NCBI GenBank assembly: GCA_964650525.1
Contig: CAZYUA010000007.1
Coordinates: 73,058-137,057 of the forward strand
Direction of reading: 5' to 3'
Origin: UBA1413 sp964650525
Lineage (GTDB): Bacteria; Bacteroidota; Bacteroidia; Bacteroidales; Prolixibacteraceae
Length of the DNA stretch: 64,000 nt
Shown: in pieces, positions 1 through 9,574 of the stretch
Layout of the letters: each line of letters starts with the position of its first letter
Position numbering within the stretch: position 1 is the first letter of the stretch
Translations under genes and position numbers: made by a program
The notes under the pieces: model-generated
The model's database searches: none
Told to the model about the DNA's origin: nothing
What the model saw: only the letters and a program-made list of their open reading frames with translations

Positions 1-1
1 C

Positions 2-85
2 CATTTCACCCGGAAGCTTCACCTCACAAAAGAGGAGATGGAATCGATCCGGGAGCAGATTGCCGGGCAGGTGTGCCTGAAATAA
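2..85 (+). CDS. C-terminal fragment of an unidentified protein (5' end outside window)
   Basis: An open frame from the first bases ends at TAA (83-85) and gives a 27-residue tail of ordinary charged composition (ending GQVCLK). It is on the same strand as dnaE and lies about 160 bases upstream of it. The fragment is too short to assign a family. Codon use resembles the neighbouring genes, so I take it as a real gene end, but a chance open frame cannot be excluded. Confidence 0.4.
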   Translation, partial: HFTRKLHLTKEEMESIREQIAGQVCLK

Positions 86-247
86 GGGAATCTGCTTCCA
101 TTGATTTTTTAAGGGAATTTATCAACAACTCCCCATAATGCCCCTTCATTCACTATATTTATCTTTTCCTGCCTTTTTTCTGCTCCTTCGGCCCGTTCCA
201 CCGGAAGAAACCCAAAAAGACAGGAAGGGAAACCAGTAAAACCGGTC

Positions 248-3200
248 ATGACATTTACCCATTTGCATGTTCATTCCCAGTATTCGATACTGGATGGTGC
301 CGCCAGCATTGACAGCCTGGTATTAAAGGCGAAAGTGGACAATATGACAGCTCTGGCACTGACAGATCATGGTACCATGTTCGGCATCAAGGAGTTCCAT
401 GTCAAATGTCTGAAAGTGGGCATTAAGCCGATCCTGGGTTGTGAAACGTATGTGGCAAGCCGCTCCATGGATGAACGCACAGGGAAAGAAGACCGGTCGG
501 GAGACCATCTGATTCTGTTGGCCAAAAACCTGACTGGCTATAAAAACCTGATCAAACTGGTAACCCTGGCCAACCTGGAAGGATTCTACTACAAACCCCG
601 GATCGATAAGGAGAAGCTGGAAAAACATGCTGAAGGGTTGATTGTTACTTCAGCCTGCCTGGGAGGAGAGATTCCTTCGCTGATTGCTGCAGGCAGGTTT
701 AAGGAAGCCGAAGAAGCATTATCCTGGTTTCGCAGGGTGTTTAAAGACGATTTCTACCTCGAAATACAAAGACATCCTTCTGAAATTCATGAACTTCGGA
801 AGGAAGTGTACGACCGGCAGGTGATCGTGAACCAGGTAATGGTCGATTGGGGTAAGAAATTGGGAATCAAAGTGATTGCCACCAACGATGTCCATTTCAC
901 CGATGCTGCGGATGCCGATGCCCACGACCTCCTGATCTGTCTTCATACAGGGAAAGACCTGGACGACCCTAACCGGATGCGATACACCAAACAGGAATGG
1001 TTTAAAACCAGGGAGGAGATGAAGGCGTTGTTTTCCGATTTGCCTGAATGTCTGGAAAACACCGCTGAAATTGTTGAAAAGGTCGAACAATACCAATTGG
1101 ATTCTGACCCCATCATGCCGGTCTTTCCCATACCTGCCGGATTCGGTAACGAAGAAGACTTCCGCAGTCGTTTTACCGAAGAGGAAATGATCAGGGAGTT
1201 TGGAGAGAAAGCCTATAAACAGTTGGGAGGGTTTGAGAAAGTGGTGCGGGTGAAACTTGAATCGGAATATCTGCAACACCTGGTATTTGAGGGAGCGGTT
1301 AAAAAGTATGGTACGCCCTTGCCTGAAGAGGTGAGGGGAAGACTCGATTTTGAGCTGGAAACCATCAAGGTGACGGGTTTTCCGGGATATTTTCTGATCA
1401 CACAAGATTTTATCAATGCAGCCCGGGAGATGGGCGTTTTGGTAGGACCGGGCCGGGGTTCAGCTGCCGGGGCCGCCGTATCTTACTGCACAGGAATTAC
1501 CAACATCGATCCCATCAGGCATAACCTGCTTTTTGAACGGTTCCTGAACCCCGACCGGATTTCCATGCCGGACGTGGACATAGATTTTGACGACGACGGC
1601 CGCCAACTTGTACTCAATTGGGTCATTGAAAAATACGGCCAGGACAAAGTAGCTCATATCTGCACATTTGCCACCATGGCAACGAAACTGGCCATCCGGG
1701 ATGTGGCCCGGGTTCTGAAGCTGCCTCTATCCGAAGCCGACCGCCTGGCAAAAATGGTGCCTGATACACCCAAGATGACCTTTAAAAAGGCGTACCGGGA
1801 GAATCCCGAATTAAAAAAAGAACGCCAGTCTCCCAACCCCCTGATCGCGAAAACCCTACAGTTTGCTGAAATTCTGGAAGGTTCGGTAAGACAATCGGGA
1901 GTCCACGCCTGCGGAATACTTATCAGCCGGAATCCGTTAATCGAACACATTCCCCTGATGCCAGCCAAAGACGACAACCTCCCGTCTACCCAATACGATG
2001 GCCGGTTTGTCGAAAGCCTGGGCTTGCTGAAAATGGATTTCCTGGGACTGAAAACCCTCTCCATCTTCAAGGAAACCATCGAAAATATCAAGTTGTCGTA
2101 CGGAAAAACCATCGATATCGACGCCATTCCGTTCGATGATTCCATAACCTACGAATTGTTCAGCAAAGGAGAAACCACCGCGGTTTTTCAGTTCGAATCG
2201 GAGGGGATGAAAAAGCATCTCCGCGAGCTGCAACCCAACCGGTTTGAAGATTTGGTGGCCATGAATGCATTGTATCGTCCCGGACCGATGGTCTACATTC
2301 CTGAATATATAGCCCGGAAAAACGGCCAGAAAAAGGTGGAATACGACCTCCCCATGATGGAGCAGATTCTGAGCGAAACCTATGGGATCACCGTTTTTCA
2401 GGAACAGGTTATGCTTCTTTCGAGGTTACTGGCCAATTTTACCCGGGCACAATCTGATTCGCTCCGTTATGCAATGGGTAAAAAAATAGGCTCCCTGATG
2501 TTCGAACTGAAAGAAAATTTCGTGCGGGGATGCCAGACAAACACAACTTTTCTGGATGAGTGCGAACAGGTGGGGAAAAGCCCCGGAGATGTGATTGAAA
2601 AAATCTGGAAAGACTGGGAATCGTTCGCCTCTTATGCTTTTAATAAGTCGCATTCGGTGTCGTATGCTTATGTTGCCTACCAGACAGCCTACCTGAAAGC
2701 CAACTATCCGGCCGAATTCATGGCAGCCAACCTCAGCCGTAACCTGAACCACATTACCGAAATCACCAAATTTATGCAGGAATGCAAACGCATGGGGATG
2801 AACGTATTAGGCCCAGACATCAACGAGAGTTATGTGAAATTCACGGTTAACAAAAAGGGAAACATCCGGTTTGGACTGGCCGCCGTGAAAGGAGTCGGAG
2901 AAGGGGCTGTCATCGATATCATTGATGCCCGGGAAAAAGGTGGGGAATTCAGGGATATTTACGATTTCGCGGAAAGAGTGAACCTTCAGACGGTTAACAA
3001 AAGAACCCTCGAGGCTCTGGCCATGGCCGGTGCATTCGACAGCTTCGGTACGATTTTCCGGAGCCAGTTTTTTGCCGGAGAGATGGAAAATGATCCTACC
3101 AATTTTATTGAAAAACTTATCCGCTACGGCAATAAAATCCAAACCGACGTCAACTCATTACAGCACAGTCTTTTTGGACAATCAGGCAACCATACGGCTA

Positions 3201-3889
3201 TTAAAAAGCCACTTCTTCCCAACGTGGCGGAATGGCCTCAGCTTGTTTTACTGGATAAAGAAAAAAACCTGATCGGGGTGTACCTCACTGCCCACCCGCT
3301 CGACGATTACAAGCTCGAAACAGAATATTTCACCACCCGGGGAACCGGTCTGAAAGAACTCAACGAACAAATCGGAAATTTCACCGACCGGGAATTAGCC
3401 TTTGCAGGAATGATCACCGACGCAAGCGAGGGAATATCAAAAAATGGTAAACCCTACTCCAAAATGACCTTGTCTGATTATTCCGACTCGTACACCTTCT
3501 TTTTCTTTCAGCAAGAGTATGTGGAATTCGGAAAATTTTGCAAACCGGGTTTGTTTGTGCTGGTAAAAGGCAGGGTCCAGAAGAGATTCAAATCGGAAAA
3601 CCTCGAGTTTAAGGCAACCAATATTGAACTATTGTCCGAAATAAGAAAAAAACAGATTAAGAGTATCACCCTCAGCCTATCGCTTTCTGACGTCAGTGAA
3701 TCCCTGATTCGGGAAATAGAAAAAACAGTCAGAAAGCATAAGGGGAATAGTACTCTTAAATTTTTGGTCTTGGATGAAGATGCCCAAAGCTCCATCCGGA
3801 TGTTTTCGAGAAACGCGAGGGTTGAGGTTTCCAATGAGTTTCTCCGGTTTTTTGAGATGCATCCCGAAATTGCATATCGGATCAATTGA
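248..3889 (+). CDS. dnaE: DNA polymerase III subunit alpha (replicative polymerase)
   Basis: This is the catalytic subunit of the chromosomal replicase. The 1213-residue product starts with an N-terminal PHP domain (HLHVH at residues 5-9). The C-family polymerase core follows: the GPGRGSAAG motif starts at residue 400, and PDVDID carries the catalytic aspartates D442 and D444. The third metal-binding aspartate lies in the later KMDFLGL motif. A tandem HhH-type region and a C-terminal OB fold (about 1050-1130) complete the DnaE1 order. It is slightly longer than the E. coli protein (1160), as is usual in Bacteroidota. The start at 248 gives the standard beginning, with HLHVHSQYS a few residues in. 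The 160 bases upstream hold a -7-like TATATTTA (154-161) that matches 7 of 8 positions of TAnnTTTG. No error-prone DnaE2 features were seen. Confidence 0.98.
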   Translation: MTFTHLHVHSQYSILDGAASIDSLVLKAKVDNMTALALTDHGTMFGIKEFHVKCLKVGIKPILGCETYVASRSMDERTGKEDRSGDHLILLAKNLTGYKNLIKLVTLANLEGFYYKPRIDKEKLEKHAEGLIVTSACLGGEIPSLIAAGRFKEAEEALSWFRRVFKDDFYLEIQRHPSEIHELRKEVYDRQVIVNQVMVDWGKKLGIKVIATNDVHFTDAADADAHDLLICLHTGKDLDDPNRMRYTKQEWFKTREEMKALFSDLPECLENTAEIVEKVEQYQLDSDPIMPVFPIPAGFGNEEDFRSRFTEEEMIREFGEKAYKQLGGFEKVVRVKLESEYLQHLVFEGAVKKYGTPLPEEVRGRLDFELETIKVTGFPGYFLITQDFINAAREMGVLVGPGRGSAAGAAVSYCTGITNIDPIRHNLLFERFLNPDRISMPDVDIDFDDDGRQLVLNWVIEKYGQDKVAHICTFATMATKLAIRDVARVLKLPLSEADRLAKMVPDTPKMTFKKAYRENPELKKERQSPNPLIAKTLQFAEILEGSVRQSGVHACGILISRNPLIEHIPLMPAKDDNLPSTQYDGRFVESLGLLKMDFLGLKTLSIFKETIENIKLSYGKTIDIDAIPFDDSITYELFSKGETTAVFQFESEGMKKHLRELQPNRFEDLVAMNALYRPGPMVYIPEYIARKNGQKKVEYDLPMMEQILSETYGITVFQEQVMLLSRLLANFTRAQSDSLRYAMGKKIGSLMFELKENFVRGCQTNTTFLDECEQVGKSPGDVIEKIWKDWESFASYAFNKSHSVSYAYVAYQTAYLKANYPAEFMAANLSRNLNHITEITKFMQECKRMGMNVLGPDINESYVKFTVNKKGNIRFGLAAVKGVGEGAVIDIIDAREKGGEFRDIYDFAERVNLQTVNKRTLEALAMAGAFDSFGTIFRSQFFAGEMENDPTNFIEKLIRYGNKIQTDVNSLQHSLFGQSGNHTAIKKPLLPNVAEWPQLVLLDKEKNLIGVYLTAHPLDDYKLETEYFTTRGTGLKELNEQIGNFTDRELAFAGMITDASEGISKNGKPYSKMTLSDYSDSYTFFFFQQEYVEFGKFCKPGLFVLVKGRVQKRFKSENLEFKATNIELLSEIRKKQIKSITLSLSLSDVSESLIREIEKTVRKHKGNSTLKFLVLDEDAQSSIRMFSRNARVEVSNEFLRFFEMHPEIAYRIN

Positions 3890-3898
3890 CTATTTTTG
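3870..3898 (+). promoter_or_regulatory. Bacteroidota-type promoter of trxA
   Basis: TATTTTTG at 3891-3898 matches the -7 consensus TAnnTTTG exactly, and TTG at 3870-3872 sits 18 bases upstream as a -33 element. The site straddles the dnaE stop codon and lies about 40 bases before the trxA start, so trxA can be transcribed independently of dnaE. Confidence 0.65.
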
Positions 3899-3938
3899 CA
3901 GGAGATTATTCGAATATCAACCTTAAAAACCCTGAGAT

Positions 3939-4256
3939 ATGGCAGTAGAAATTACCGATGCGAATTATGAGGAAAAGGTGGTTCAATCAGACAAACCGGC
4001 GATGCTGGATTTCTGGGCGGCCTGGTGTGGACCGTGCCGGATGATTGCCCCGTTTGTGGAAGAAATATACCATGAATTCAAGGACCAGGCTCTGGTCGGC
4101 AAAGTGGATGTCGACTCCAATCCGGAGATTTCTTATGCGTATGGCATCCGTAACATACCCACCGTGTTGTTTATCAAAAACGGGCAGGTGGCCGACAAGC
4201 AGGTTGGTGTCTGTCCCAAACAAACGCTGGTCAATAAACTGAAGGCATTGTTATAA
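3939..4256 (+). CDS. trxA: Thioredoxin
   Basis: A small cytoplasmic disulfide reductase of 105 residues, the usual length for thioredoxin 1. The redox motif WCGPC is at residues 29-33 and the cis-proline at P74 (IPT), both canonical; the buried aspartate is D24. There is no signal peptide, which separates it from the exported thioredoxin-like TlpA/ResA proteins common in this phylum. Likely clients include ribonucleotide reductase and peroxiredoxins; class II NrdJ is encoded in this same window at 20.6-23.2 kb. It has its own promoter at the end of dnaE. Confidence 0.96.
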   Translation: MAVEITDANYEEKVVQSDKPAMLDFWAAWCGPCRMIAPFVEEIYHEFKDQALVGKVDVDSNPEISYAYGIRNIPTVLFIKNGQVADKQVGVCPKQTLVNKLKALL

Positions 4257-4314
4257 ATGAATTACGTTCCTGCCTTCACGCCATCGGCGGAACACGCGGA
4301 AAATCCCGGGCAGG

Positions 4315-5250
4315 ATGTTTATGAAAAATCTGCAGGACATACAGCAATTCCAGGAATTTGACAATCTTGAACTGATTGCCCGGGAGGTTGTTGAAGGGTT
4401 TATTACCGGCCTTCACCGCAGTCCTTTTCATGGGTTTTCGGTTGAGTTTGCCGAACACCGTCTTTACAATCAAGGGGAATCGACTAAATCGATTGACTGG
4501 AAGTTGTATGCCCGCACAGACAGGTATTATGTAAAGCAATACGAGGAAGAGACCAACCTGCGCTGCCAACTGGTATTGGATACCTCCTCGTCCATGCTTT
4601 TCCCCTTCAGTCGCGGAACTTCGTATTGGTTCAACAAGCTGGCCTTTTCGGTTTATACTGCGGCGGCACTGATCCATTTGCTGCGCAGACAGCGCGATGC
4701 TGTCGGGCTCACTCTCTTCGCCGAAGAAGTGGAATTTCATTCGCAACCAAGGCTTTCACCGGTACATGCAGAGGTTATGATGGGAAAACTTGCTGAATTG
4801 CTGAAACCCGGGAATGCCATCCTCAGAAAAAACACCCATACCACAGAGGTGTTGCATCAGGTAGCCGAAAATATCCATAAGCGCTCGTTGGTAGTTATCT
4901 TCAGCGATATGCTGGACAAGGAAAAAAGGGAAGATTTGTTTTCAGCGCTTCAGCACCTGCGTTACAACAAACACGAAGTACTGCTATTCCATGTAACCGA
5001 CCACAAACAGGAAAGGGAATTCCAGTACAGCAACCGGCCTCACCGGTTTATCGACCTTGAAAGCGGCCAGACGGTAAAACTAAATCCCTGGGAAATCAAA
5101 AACCTATACATCAAGCAGGTTGGAGAATATTTTGAATCGCTGAAAATACAATGCAGCCAATACGGGATTGATCTGGCAGAAGCCGACATAAATGCCGATT
5201 TTAAACATGTATTATTCACCTACCTGGTAAAAAGGAAAAAACTGTACTGA
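4315..5250 (+). CDS. DUF58 domain protein (VWA-like, MoxR-associated type)
   Basis: A 311-residue protein of the DUF58 family. The characteristic central block (SIDWKLYART, about residues 59-68) is followed by a von Willebrand A-like fold with a MIDAS-type DTSSSM motif near residues 89-94. DUF58 proteins normally work with a MoxR AAA+ ATPase in envelope- or metalloenzyme-related chaperone complexes, but no moxR lies in this window. The ATG at 4321 (MKNLQD) is an equally good start; both follow GGGCAGG. The stop codon is one base from the ATG of the next gene, so the two are probably translationally coupled. Confidence 0.85.
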   Translation: MFMKNLQDIQQFQEFDNLELIAREVVEGFITGLHRSPFHGFSVEFAEHRLYNQGESTKSIDWKLYARTDRYYVKQYEEETNLRCQLVLDTSSSMLFPFSRGTSYWFNKLAFSVYTAAALIHLLRRQRDAVGLTLFAEEVEFHSQPRLSPVHAEVMMGKLAELLKPGNAILRKNTHTTEVLHQVAENIHKRSLVVIFSDMLDKEKREDLFSALQHLRYNKHEVLLFHVTDHKQEREFQYSNRPHRFIDLESGQTVKLNPWEIKNLYIKQVGEYFESLKIQCSQYGIDLAEADINADFKHVLFTYLVKRKKLY

Positions 5251-5251
5251 T

Positions 5252-6736
5252 ATGATCCCCTACGGAAGGAATCCTTATGCAACCCGGCTTTTCGTGCTGG
5301 TACTCCTGCCTCTGCTGCTGATGGTATTGGTTTCCTCCGGTCCGGAAAACGGCTCAACGGGCGATCCGGACAGGCCCCGGTACCATTTTTCACCGGACAA
5401 AGATACGCTGGGCGCCCTTGCAGGAATGGTCTATTATGAAGAGGAATACCACTTGTTTTACCTGCCGGTTCCGGCAGGGGACCAATCCGGCCGTAACGGA
5501 TGGGAACATGCTGTCAGCCGGGACCTGCTGCACTGGGAATCCAGGCCGGTTTCCTTCCCTGCCTTACCAACCGGTTCCGGAAATGACCCCTGCACACCCC
5601 TGCCGGGATGCATTATTGCCGATCAGGATAATCTGCTGAACCTCCGCCAGGGAGACCACACAACCCTTCTCTTCTTTTACACCGGCCTGGGATGTGGCCA
5701 ACGGATAGCCTGGAGCAACGACCGGGGTGAGTCCTGGCATGATTATGCCGGCAACCCGGTAATCCCCTTTGATAACAACGACGAAGCACAACATCCCAAG
5801 CTGTTTTTCCATGAGGAGTCCCGACAATGGGTGATGATACTGCACCGTAAGCCCGACGGGGACGAACGAACACAGGGGTTCTCCTTTTTCACTTCTACAG
5901 ACCTGGTTAACTGGGAATTTCAAAGCCACCTGGCAGGTTTCCGGAAAAGACCCGATATGGTTAAACTCCGTGTCAACAACCGGAGTGATGACACCCGGTG
6001 GGTTTTGTTCGAATCAGACGGCAGTTATGTAATCGGAGATTTCGACGGCAAGCAGTTCATCCCTGAAAGCCACCGCATGAAAAGCGATTACGGATCAGGC
6101 TATTCTTCTCCTTTTACCTTCTCCGACAGCAATCCGGTAAATGAAAGATGCCTTCAGATGGCTTTGCTGAAAGAGGGAGAATGGGAGACTCAAAAATCAC
6201 GTGGACAATATAGTCTCGCTTCAGAATTAGCCCTCCGGAAAACCAGTACCGGGTTATTCCTTACACGACAACCCGCCCGGGAGATCGAAACCTTATCGTT
6301 AAAAAGTGAACAGTGGCAACGAAAAAACCTGATACCAGGAATCAATCAAAACCTGATCAAACAGGTAAAAGGCGATGCCCTGCGCATACAAGGAAAATTT
6401 AATCTGAAAACCTGTGAGTCGTTTGGGTTTATGCTCCGGACCGGCAAGAAAAATCCCGGGACTGAGTTACTTTACAATGTCAGAAAACAAACCCTGACCA
6501 TCCTTGGTCAGACGGTTCCTTTGGAGCCTGTCGACCAGACCATTTCACTGGACATACTGATCGACAGGACATCGGTAGAAGTGTATGCAAATCAGGGAAA
6601 GGTAGTAATTTCTAATATCCTGTTTGCCGGGGAGACCGACAAAGGGCATGTCTTGTACAACACCGGAGGCGAATTGATGGTTGAGGAACTCCGGATAACC
6701 CCTCTTTCTCCGGCATGGAATAATCCACGCAAGTAA
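5252..6736 (+). CDS. GH32-fold protein lacking all three catalytic residues (pseudo-glycosidase)
   Basis: This 494-residue exported or membrane-anchored protein (hydrophobic residues 13-28, no lipobox Cys) has the five-bladed propeller and C-terminal beta-sandwich layout of GH32 fructan hydrolases. Recognisable blocks are YHFSP (44-48), VYYEEEYHLFY (60-70), the AVSRDLLHWE block (87-96), AWSNDRGESW (153-162) and FFTSTDLVNWE (212-222). The hallmark residues are all replaced. The nucleophile motif NDPNG reads GALAG (54-58), RDP reads QHP (180-182), and the acid/base block ECPD reads KRPD (232-235). It is therefore unlikely to hydrolyse fructan and may bind a sugar instead. It starts one base after the DUF58 gene and is probably co-transcribed with it. 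The call of the fold is firm; the function is unknown. Confidence 0.8.
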   Translation: MIPYGRNPYATRLFVLVLLPLLLMVLVSSGPENGSTGDPDRPRYHFSPDKDTLGALAGMVYYEEEYHLFYLPVPAGDQSGRNGWEHAVSRDLLHWESRPVSFPALPTGSGNDPCTPLPGCIIADQDNLLNLRQGDHTTLLFFYTGLGCGQRIAWSNDRGESWHDYAGNPVIPFDNNDEAQHPKLFFHEESRQWVMILHRKPDGDERTQGFSFFTSTDLVNWEFQSHLAGFRKRPDMVKLRVNNRSDDTRWVLFESDGSYVIGDFDGKQFIPESHRMKSDYGSGYSSPFTFSDSNPVNERCLQMALLKEGEWETQKSRGQYSLASELALRKTSTGLFLTRQPAREIETLSLKSEQWQRKNLIPGINQNLIKQVKGDALRIQGKFNLKTCESFGFMLRTGKKNPGTELLYNVRKQTLTILGQTVPLEPVDQTISLDILIDRTSVEVYANQGKVVISNILFAGETDKGHVLYNTGGELMVEELRITPLSPAWNNPRK

Positions 6737-6771
6737 ACAGGCCAACCTTAAAAGAACACGATCACCCACCT

Positions 6772-6800
6772 GCACCCGACGGTGGTGCCCGCATGGGTGC
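6772..6800. terminator. Possible bidirectional hairpin between convergent genes
   Basis: GCACCC (6772-6777) and GGGTGC (6795-6800) can pair across a 17-base GC-rich loop in the gap between the GH32-like gene and convergent yceI. The stem is short and no T-run follows, so this is a weak candidate. Confidence 0.25.
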
Positions 6801-6808
6801 CGGGAAGC

Positions 6809-7402
6809 CTATTGATTGGCTACCACAGAGAAATCGAGGGTGAAGGTATCCGCAATCATCCGGTCACCCAGACCTGAAAAAAAGGATCCTGACCCGTAGC
6901 GAATCCCGTATTGCGTACGGTTAATCTCCATTTTGCCCTTCGCCCGGAATTGCCTGCCTGAAACCTCCTGCGTCAATGTGAAGGAAACGGGATGTGTGAT
7001 TCCCTTGATGGTCAGATTGCCTGTCACTTCCAGGGAACCATCATCCATCTTGCGTACCCGGGTTATGGAGAGGTCTGAAACAGGATGGGTCGCGGTCCCG
7101 AAAAAATCATCCGATTTGAGGTGGTTGGTCAGCCGGGCATTCATGTCCGGATTCTGAAGATCTTCCACTATGATGGAATTCATATCCATTGCAAAAGTGC
7201 CGCCGGAGAGAATCCCCTCTTTTAAGGTTATCGTTCCTTTCTGAAGCGTTATTCGGCCGTAGTGTTCACCCGCGACTTTTTTGCCGGTCCACTTGACTGC
7301 CGACTTGCTGACATCCACGAGGTACTCCTCAGCCTTCAGAAAACCTGGCACAGTAATTCCCGCGACGATCATTAAAACATACATTACCATTGTTTGCATC
7401 AT
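6809..7402 (-). CDS. YceI-family periplasmic lipid-binding protein
   Basis: A 197-residue secreted protein with an N-terminal signal peptide (about residues 1-24). It shows the YceI lipocalin-like barrel pattern: the start of the mature chain reads YLVDVSKSAVKWTGKK, and the blocks HLKSDDFFGTATHP and GNLTIKGITHPVSF follow, the latter two being family hallmarks. Family members bind polyisoprenoid or amide lipids. It is transcribed divergently from the Crp/Fnr gene, a pairing often seen in Bacteroidota, so regulation by that factor is plausible. I found no clean TAnnTTTG element directly upstream. Confidence 0.9.
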   Translation of the reverse strand: MMQTMVMYVLMIVAGITVPGFLKAEEYLVDVSKSAVKWTGKKVAGEHYGRITLQKGTITLKEGILSGGTFAMDMNSIIVEDLQNPDMNARLTNHLKSDDFFGTATHPVSDLSITRVRKMDDGSLEVTGNLTIKGITHPVSFTLTQEVSGRQFRAKGKMEINRTQYGIRYGSGSFFSGLGDRMIADTFTLDFSVVANQ

Positions 7403-7526
7403 AATTCATCAATAGATTAGAGTTCAAAAACTTTTACTGAAACAGCCCTGCAGCGCTTTTGTTCAGCTACCGGCGGGGAATTGTTTCTTTTACCCGACAT
7501 GTTCCGGCAGTTTCAGAGAGGTTTGG

Positions 7527-7534
7527 TATATTTG
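7527..7534 (+). promoter_or_regulatory. -7 promoter element of the Crp/Fnr gene
   Basis: TATATTTG matches TAnnTTTG and lies about 60 bases before the regulator's ATG. The expected -33 region contains only a poor TTC. The site is inside the 193-base divergent spacer shared with yceI. Confidence 0.45.
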
Positions 7535-7595
7535 TACCGGTTCGCACCATTTTTGAATGGGGTCCGGATGACTATTCATTATTCACAGCAACAGG

Positions 7596-8297
7596 ATGAG
7601 AACATTTTTAAAGAGACCAGCAGAAGACGATACAGATCTGGGCAGTTTTTTTCTGTTCAGAAAACTTTCTGATGCGGAGCTGAGCCGGCTCAATCTGGAA
7701 AAATCGTGTTCGTTGTATCATAAAGGAAGTGTTATTTACCGGGAGGGAAGCAGGCTGACCGGATTTTTCTGTGTTACCAAAGGTATCGTTAAGATTTTCA
7801 AGACAGGAATCGACGGGAAGGAACAAATTATCCGTTTTGCCAAAAATGGAGAAATCATCGCCTATCGTTCTTTGCTCAGCCAGGAACTTGCCTGTACGTC
7901 GGCCAAGGTGATCGAGGAAGCTGTTTTGTGTCATGTTCCCTACCAGACTTTGTTATTTTTAATCCAGAACAACTGGCAGTTTTCGCACCATATGCTTCAG
8001 ATTGTATGCCGTGAATTGCGCGAAGCAAATGATTACATAACGGATATCGCCCAGAAATCGGTCAGGGAAAGACTGGCGGAAGTATTGCTGCTGCTGCGCG
8101 AGAATTTTGAGCTGGATAATCAGAATACGCTTCAGATTTCCCTGACCAGGGAAGAATTGGCGAATATGGTCGGCACCGCAACAGAATCGGTAATCCGCTT
8201 GTTGTCGGAATTCAAACAGGAACGCCTGATTGAACTTCAGGGGCGGAAAATTAAATTCATCAATATCAGCGGCCTTCGGAAAGTTGCCAATATCTGA
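7596..8297 (+). CDS. Crp/Fnr-family transcriptional regulator
   Basis: A 233-residue regulator with an N-terminal cyclic-nucleotide-binding beta-roll (about residues 20-130, including a KGIVKIFKTG strand pair) and a C-terminal Crp-type winged helix (about 165-225; recognition region LTREELANMVGTATESVIR). The Fnr-type N-terminal cysteine cluster for an Fe-S centre is absent. The ligand-pocket residues differ from E. coli CRP, so cAMP binding is not assured. It stands alone on the plus strand, divergent from yceI and convergent with the EnvC-like gene. The ATG at 7596 gives a normal-length family member. Confidence 0.92.
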   Translation: MRTFLKRPAEDDTDLGSFFLFRKLSDAELSRLNLEKSCSLYHKGSVIYREGSRLTGFFCVTKGIVKIFKTGIDGKEQIIRFAKNGEIIAYRSLLSQELACTSAKVIEEAVLCHVPYQTLLFLIQNNWQFSHHMLQIVCRELREANDYITDIAQKSVRERLAEVLLLLRENFELDNQNTLQISLTREELANMVGTATESVIRLLSEFKQERLIELQGRKIKFINISGLRKVANI

Positions 8298-8361
8298 CCA
8301 ATTGCCGCCTGCATCAGGTCTGCTTTTTGCCTGCAGAACGACCGAAACGAAGATTGCATCC

Positions 8362-9570
8362 TCAAAGGCTGAGCCAGTCTTCAGGGTTGAGTTTCTTGTT
8401 CTCTTTCCAGATCTGGAATTTCAGGACGGTTTTGTCACCTTCATTTCTGTCTGTAAAGATGGTTCCCAGGTTCTGGCGAATACCCACTTGATCACCCTTT
8501 TTGACCGTCACATCCACCAGGTTTGAATAAACGGTCAGATAGGGACCATGCCGTAAGATGACGGCAACATTGCCTCCTGCGATGCCGAAAACCCTGCTCA
8601 CCTCCCCGCTGAAAACTGACCGGGCTTTCGACCCTGCCGCTGTGTTTATGTTCACTCCGTTGTTATTAACGGTTACATTATGAAGGACAGGGTGGGGATG
8701 AATCCCGAATTTTTCCGTTATAACACCCCGCTCGACCGGCCAGGGCAGACGGTTTCTGTTTTGCTCAAAATTATCCCCCAGGGTCTTTTGTTCAGGTGTC
8801 AGCACAAACCCTGGTTTTCCGCTTTTACCGGATTTGGCAGCTTCTTCTTCGATGATCCTCTGGATCTCCTTTTCCAGGTCTTTCTCTATCTGCCGCTGGC
8901 GGGAAAGCTTTTTCTGGAGATCCGACTTCTCAGACTGCAATTTTCGGGCAATCAGGTTCTGCTGCGACCTTTGAAGGTCCAGTTTTTTCTTTTCCGTTTC
9001 CTGCTCCCGTATCAAACCCTCCTTTTGCATTTGCATTCTTTCCAGATCCCTGGTTTTTCTTTCCAGGATAGTACTGATCGAAGCAATCACTTCTGCCTGC
9101 TTCTTCCGGTAATCGGTGTACTGTTTGATATAAATAAACCTCCGGAATGCCTGGTTTACATTATCAGAGGACAGGAAAAACAGAACCTTATCGTAGGCAC
9201 TCCGGTTTTTCCAGGCAAACCGGACCATCTGGGCATACTCAGACCGGATTTTCTCGAGGTCGGCCGACAACATAATCAGGACCTCTGAATTGTCGTCCAT
9301 AAAGGATTGCATCAGGGAAGCCTCGGATGTCATCACCGAGATAAGCTCCTTTTGCCGGTCTATCTGTTTGTTAATCAGCCTGAGTTTACCCAATGTAGCC
9401 TTCTGGTTCTGACTGACTCTTCCGAGCAGTTCGTTGGTATACCTGATCTCACGGGAGGCAGACTGTTTTCGGTTCTGCAGGTCATCGAGATTCTGACCAG
9501 CCGAAGATACCGCCCAAAAAAGCAGAAATAGTGCAATCGAATAAGGGTATAAAACCTGCCTGAAAAACAT
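8362..9570 (-). CDS. EnvC-like murein hydrolase activator (coiled coil plus degenerate LytM/M23)
   Basis: This 402-residue exported protein has a signal peptide (about 1-25), a long coiled coil (about 28-250, rich in K, E, Q and R heptads) and a C-terminal LytM domain (about 290-400). The domain lacks the zinc ligands. The HxxxD element reads NNGVN and the HxH element reads LKFQIW instead of LHFEIW. The same layout and loss are known for EnvC, which activates amidases rather than cutting peptidoglycan, so an activator role in cell separation is inferred. It is the last gene of a tight minus-strand operon, with the DUF4292 stop 4 bases upstream of its start. Confidence 0.88.
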   Translation of the reverse strand: MFFRQVLYPYSIALFLLFWAVSSAGQNLDDLQNRKQSASREIRYTNELLGRVSQNQKATLGKLRLINKQIDRQKELISVMTSEASLMQSFMDDNSEVLIMLSADLEKIRSEYAQMVRFAWKNRSAYDKVLFFLSSDNVNQAFRRFIYIKQYTDYRKKQAEVIASISTILERKTRDLERMQMQKEGLIREQETEKKKLDLQRSQQNLIARKLQSEKSDLQKKLSRQRQIEKDLEKEIQRIIEEEAAKSGKSGKPGFVLTPEQKTLGDNFEQNRNRLPWPVERGVITEKFGIHPHPVLHNVTVNNNGVNINTAAGSKARSVFSGEVSRVFGIAGGNVAVILRHGPYLTVYSNLVDVTVKKGDQVGIRQNLGTIFTDRNEGDKTVLKFQIWKENKKLNPEDWLSL

Positions 9571-9574
9571 GGTC

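Noticed and set aside
719..1405. Minus-strand open frame of 228 codons inside dnaE
   Set aside because: Complement of the conserved DnaE coding sequence; no domain or promoter.
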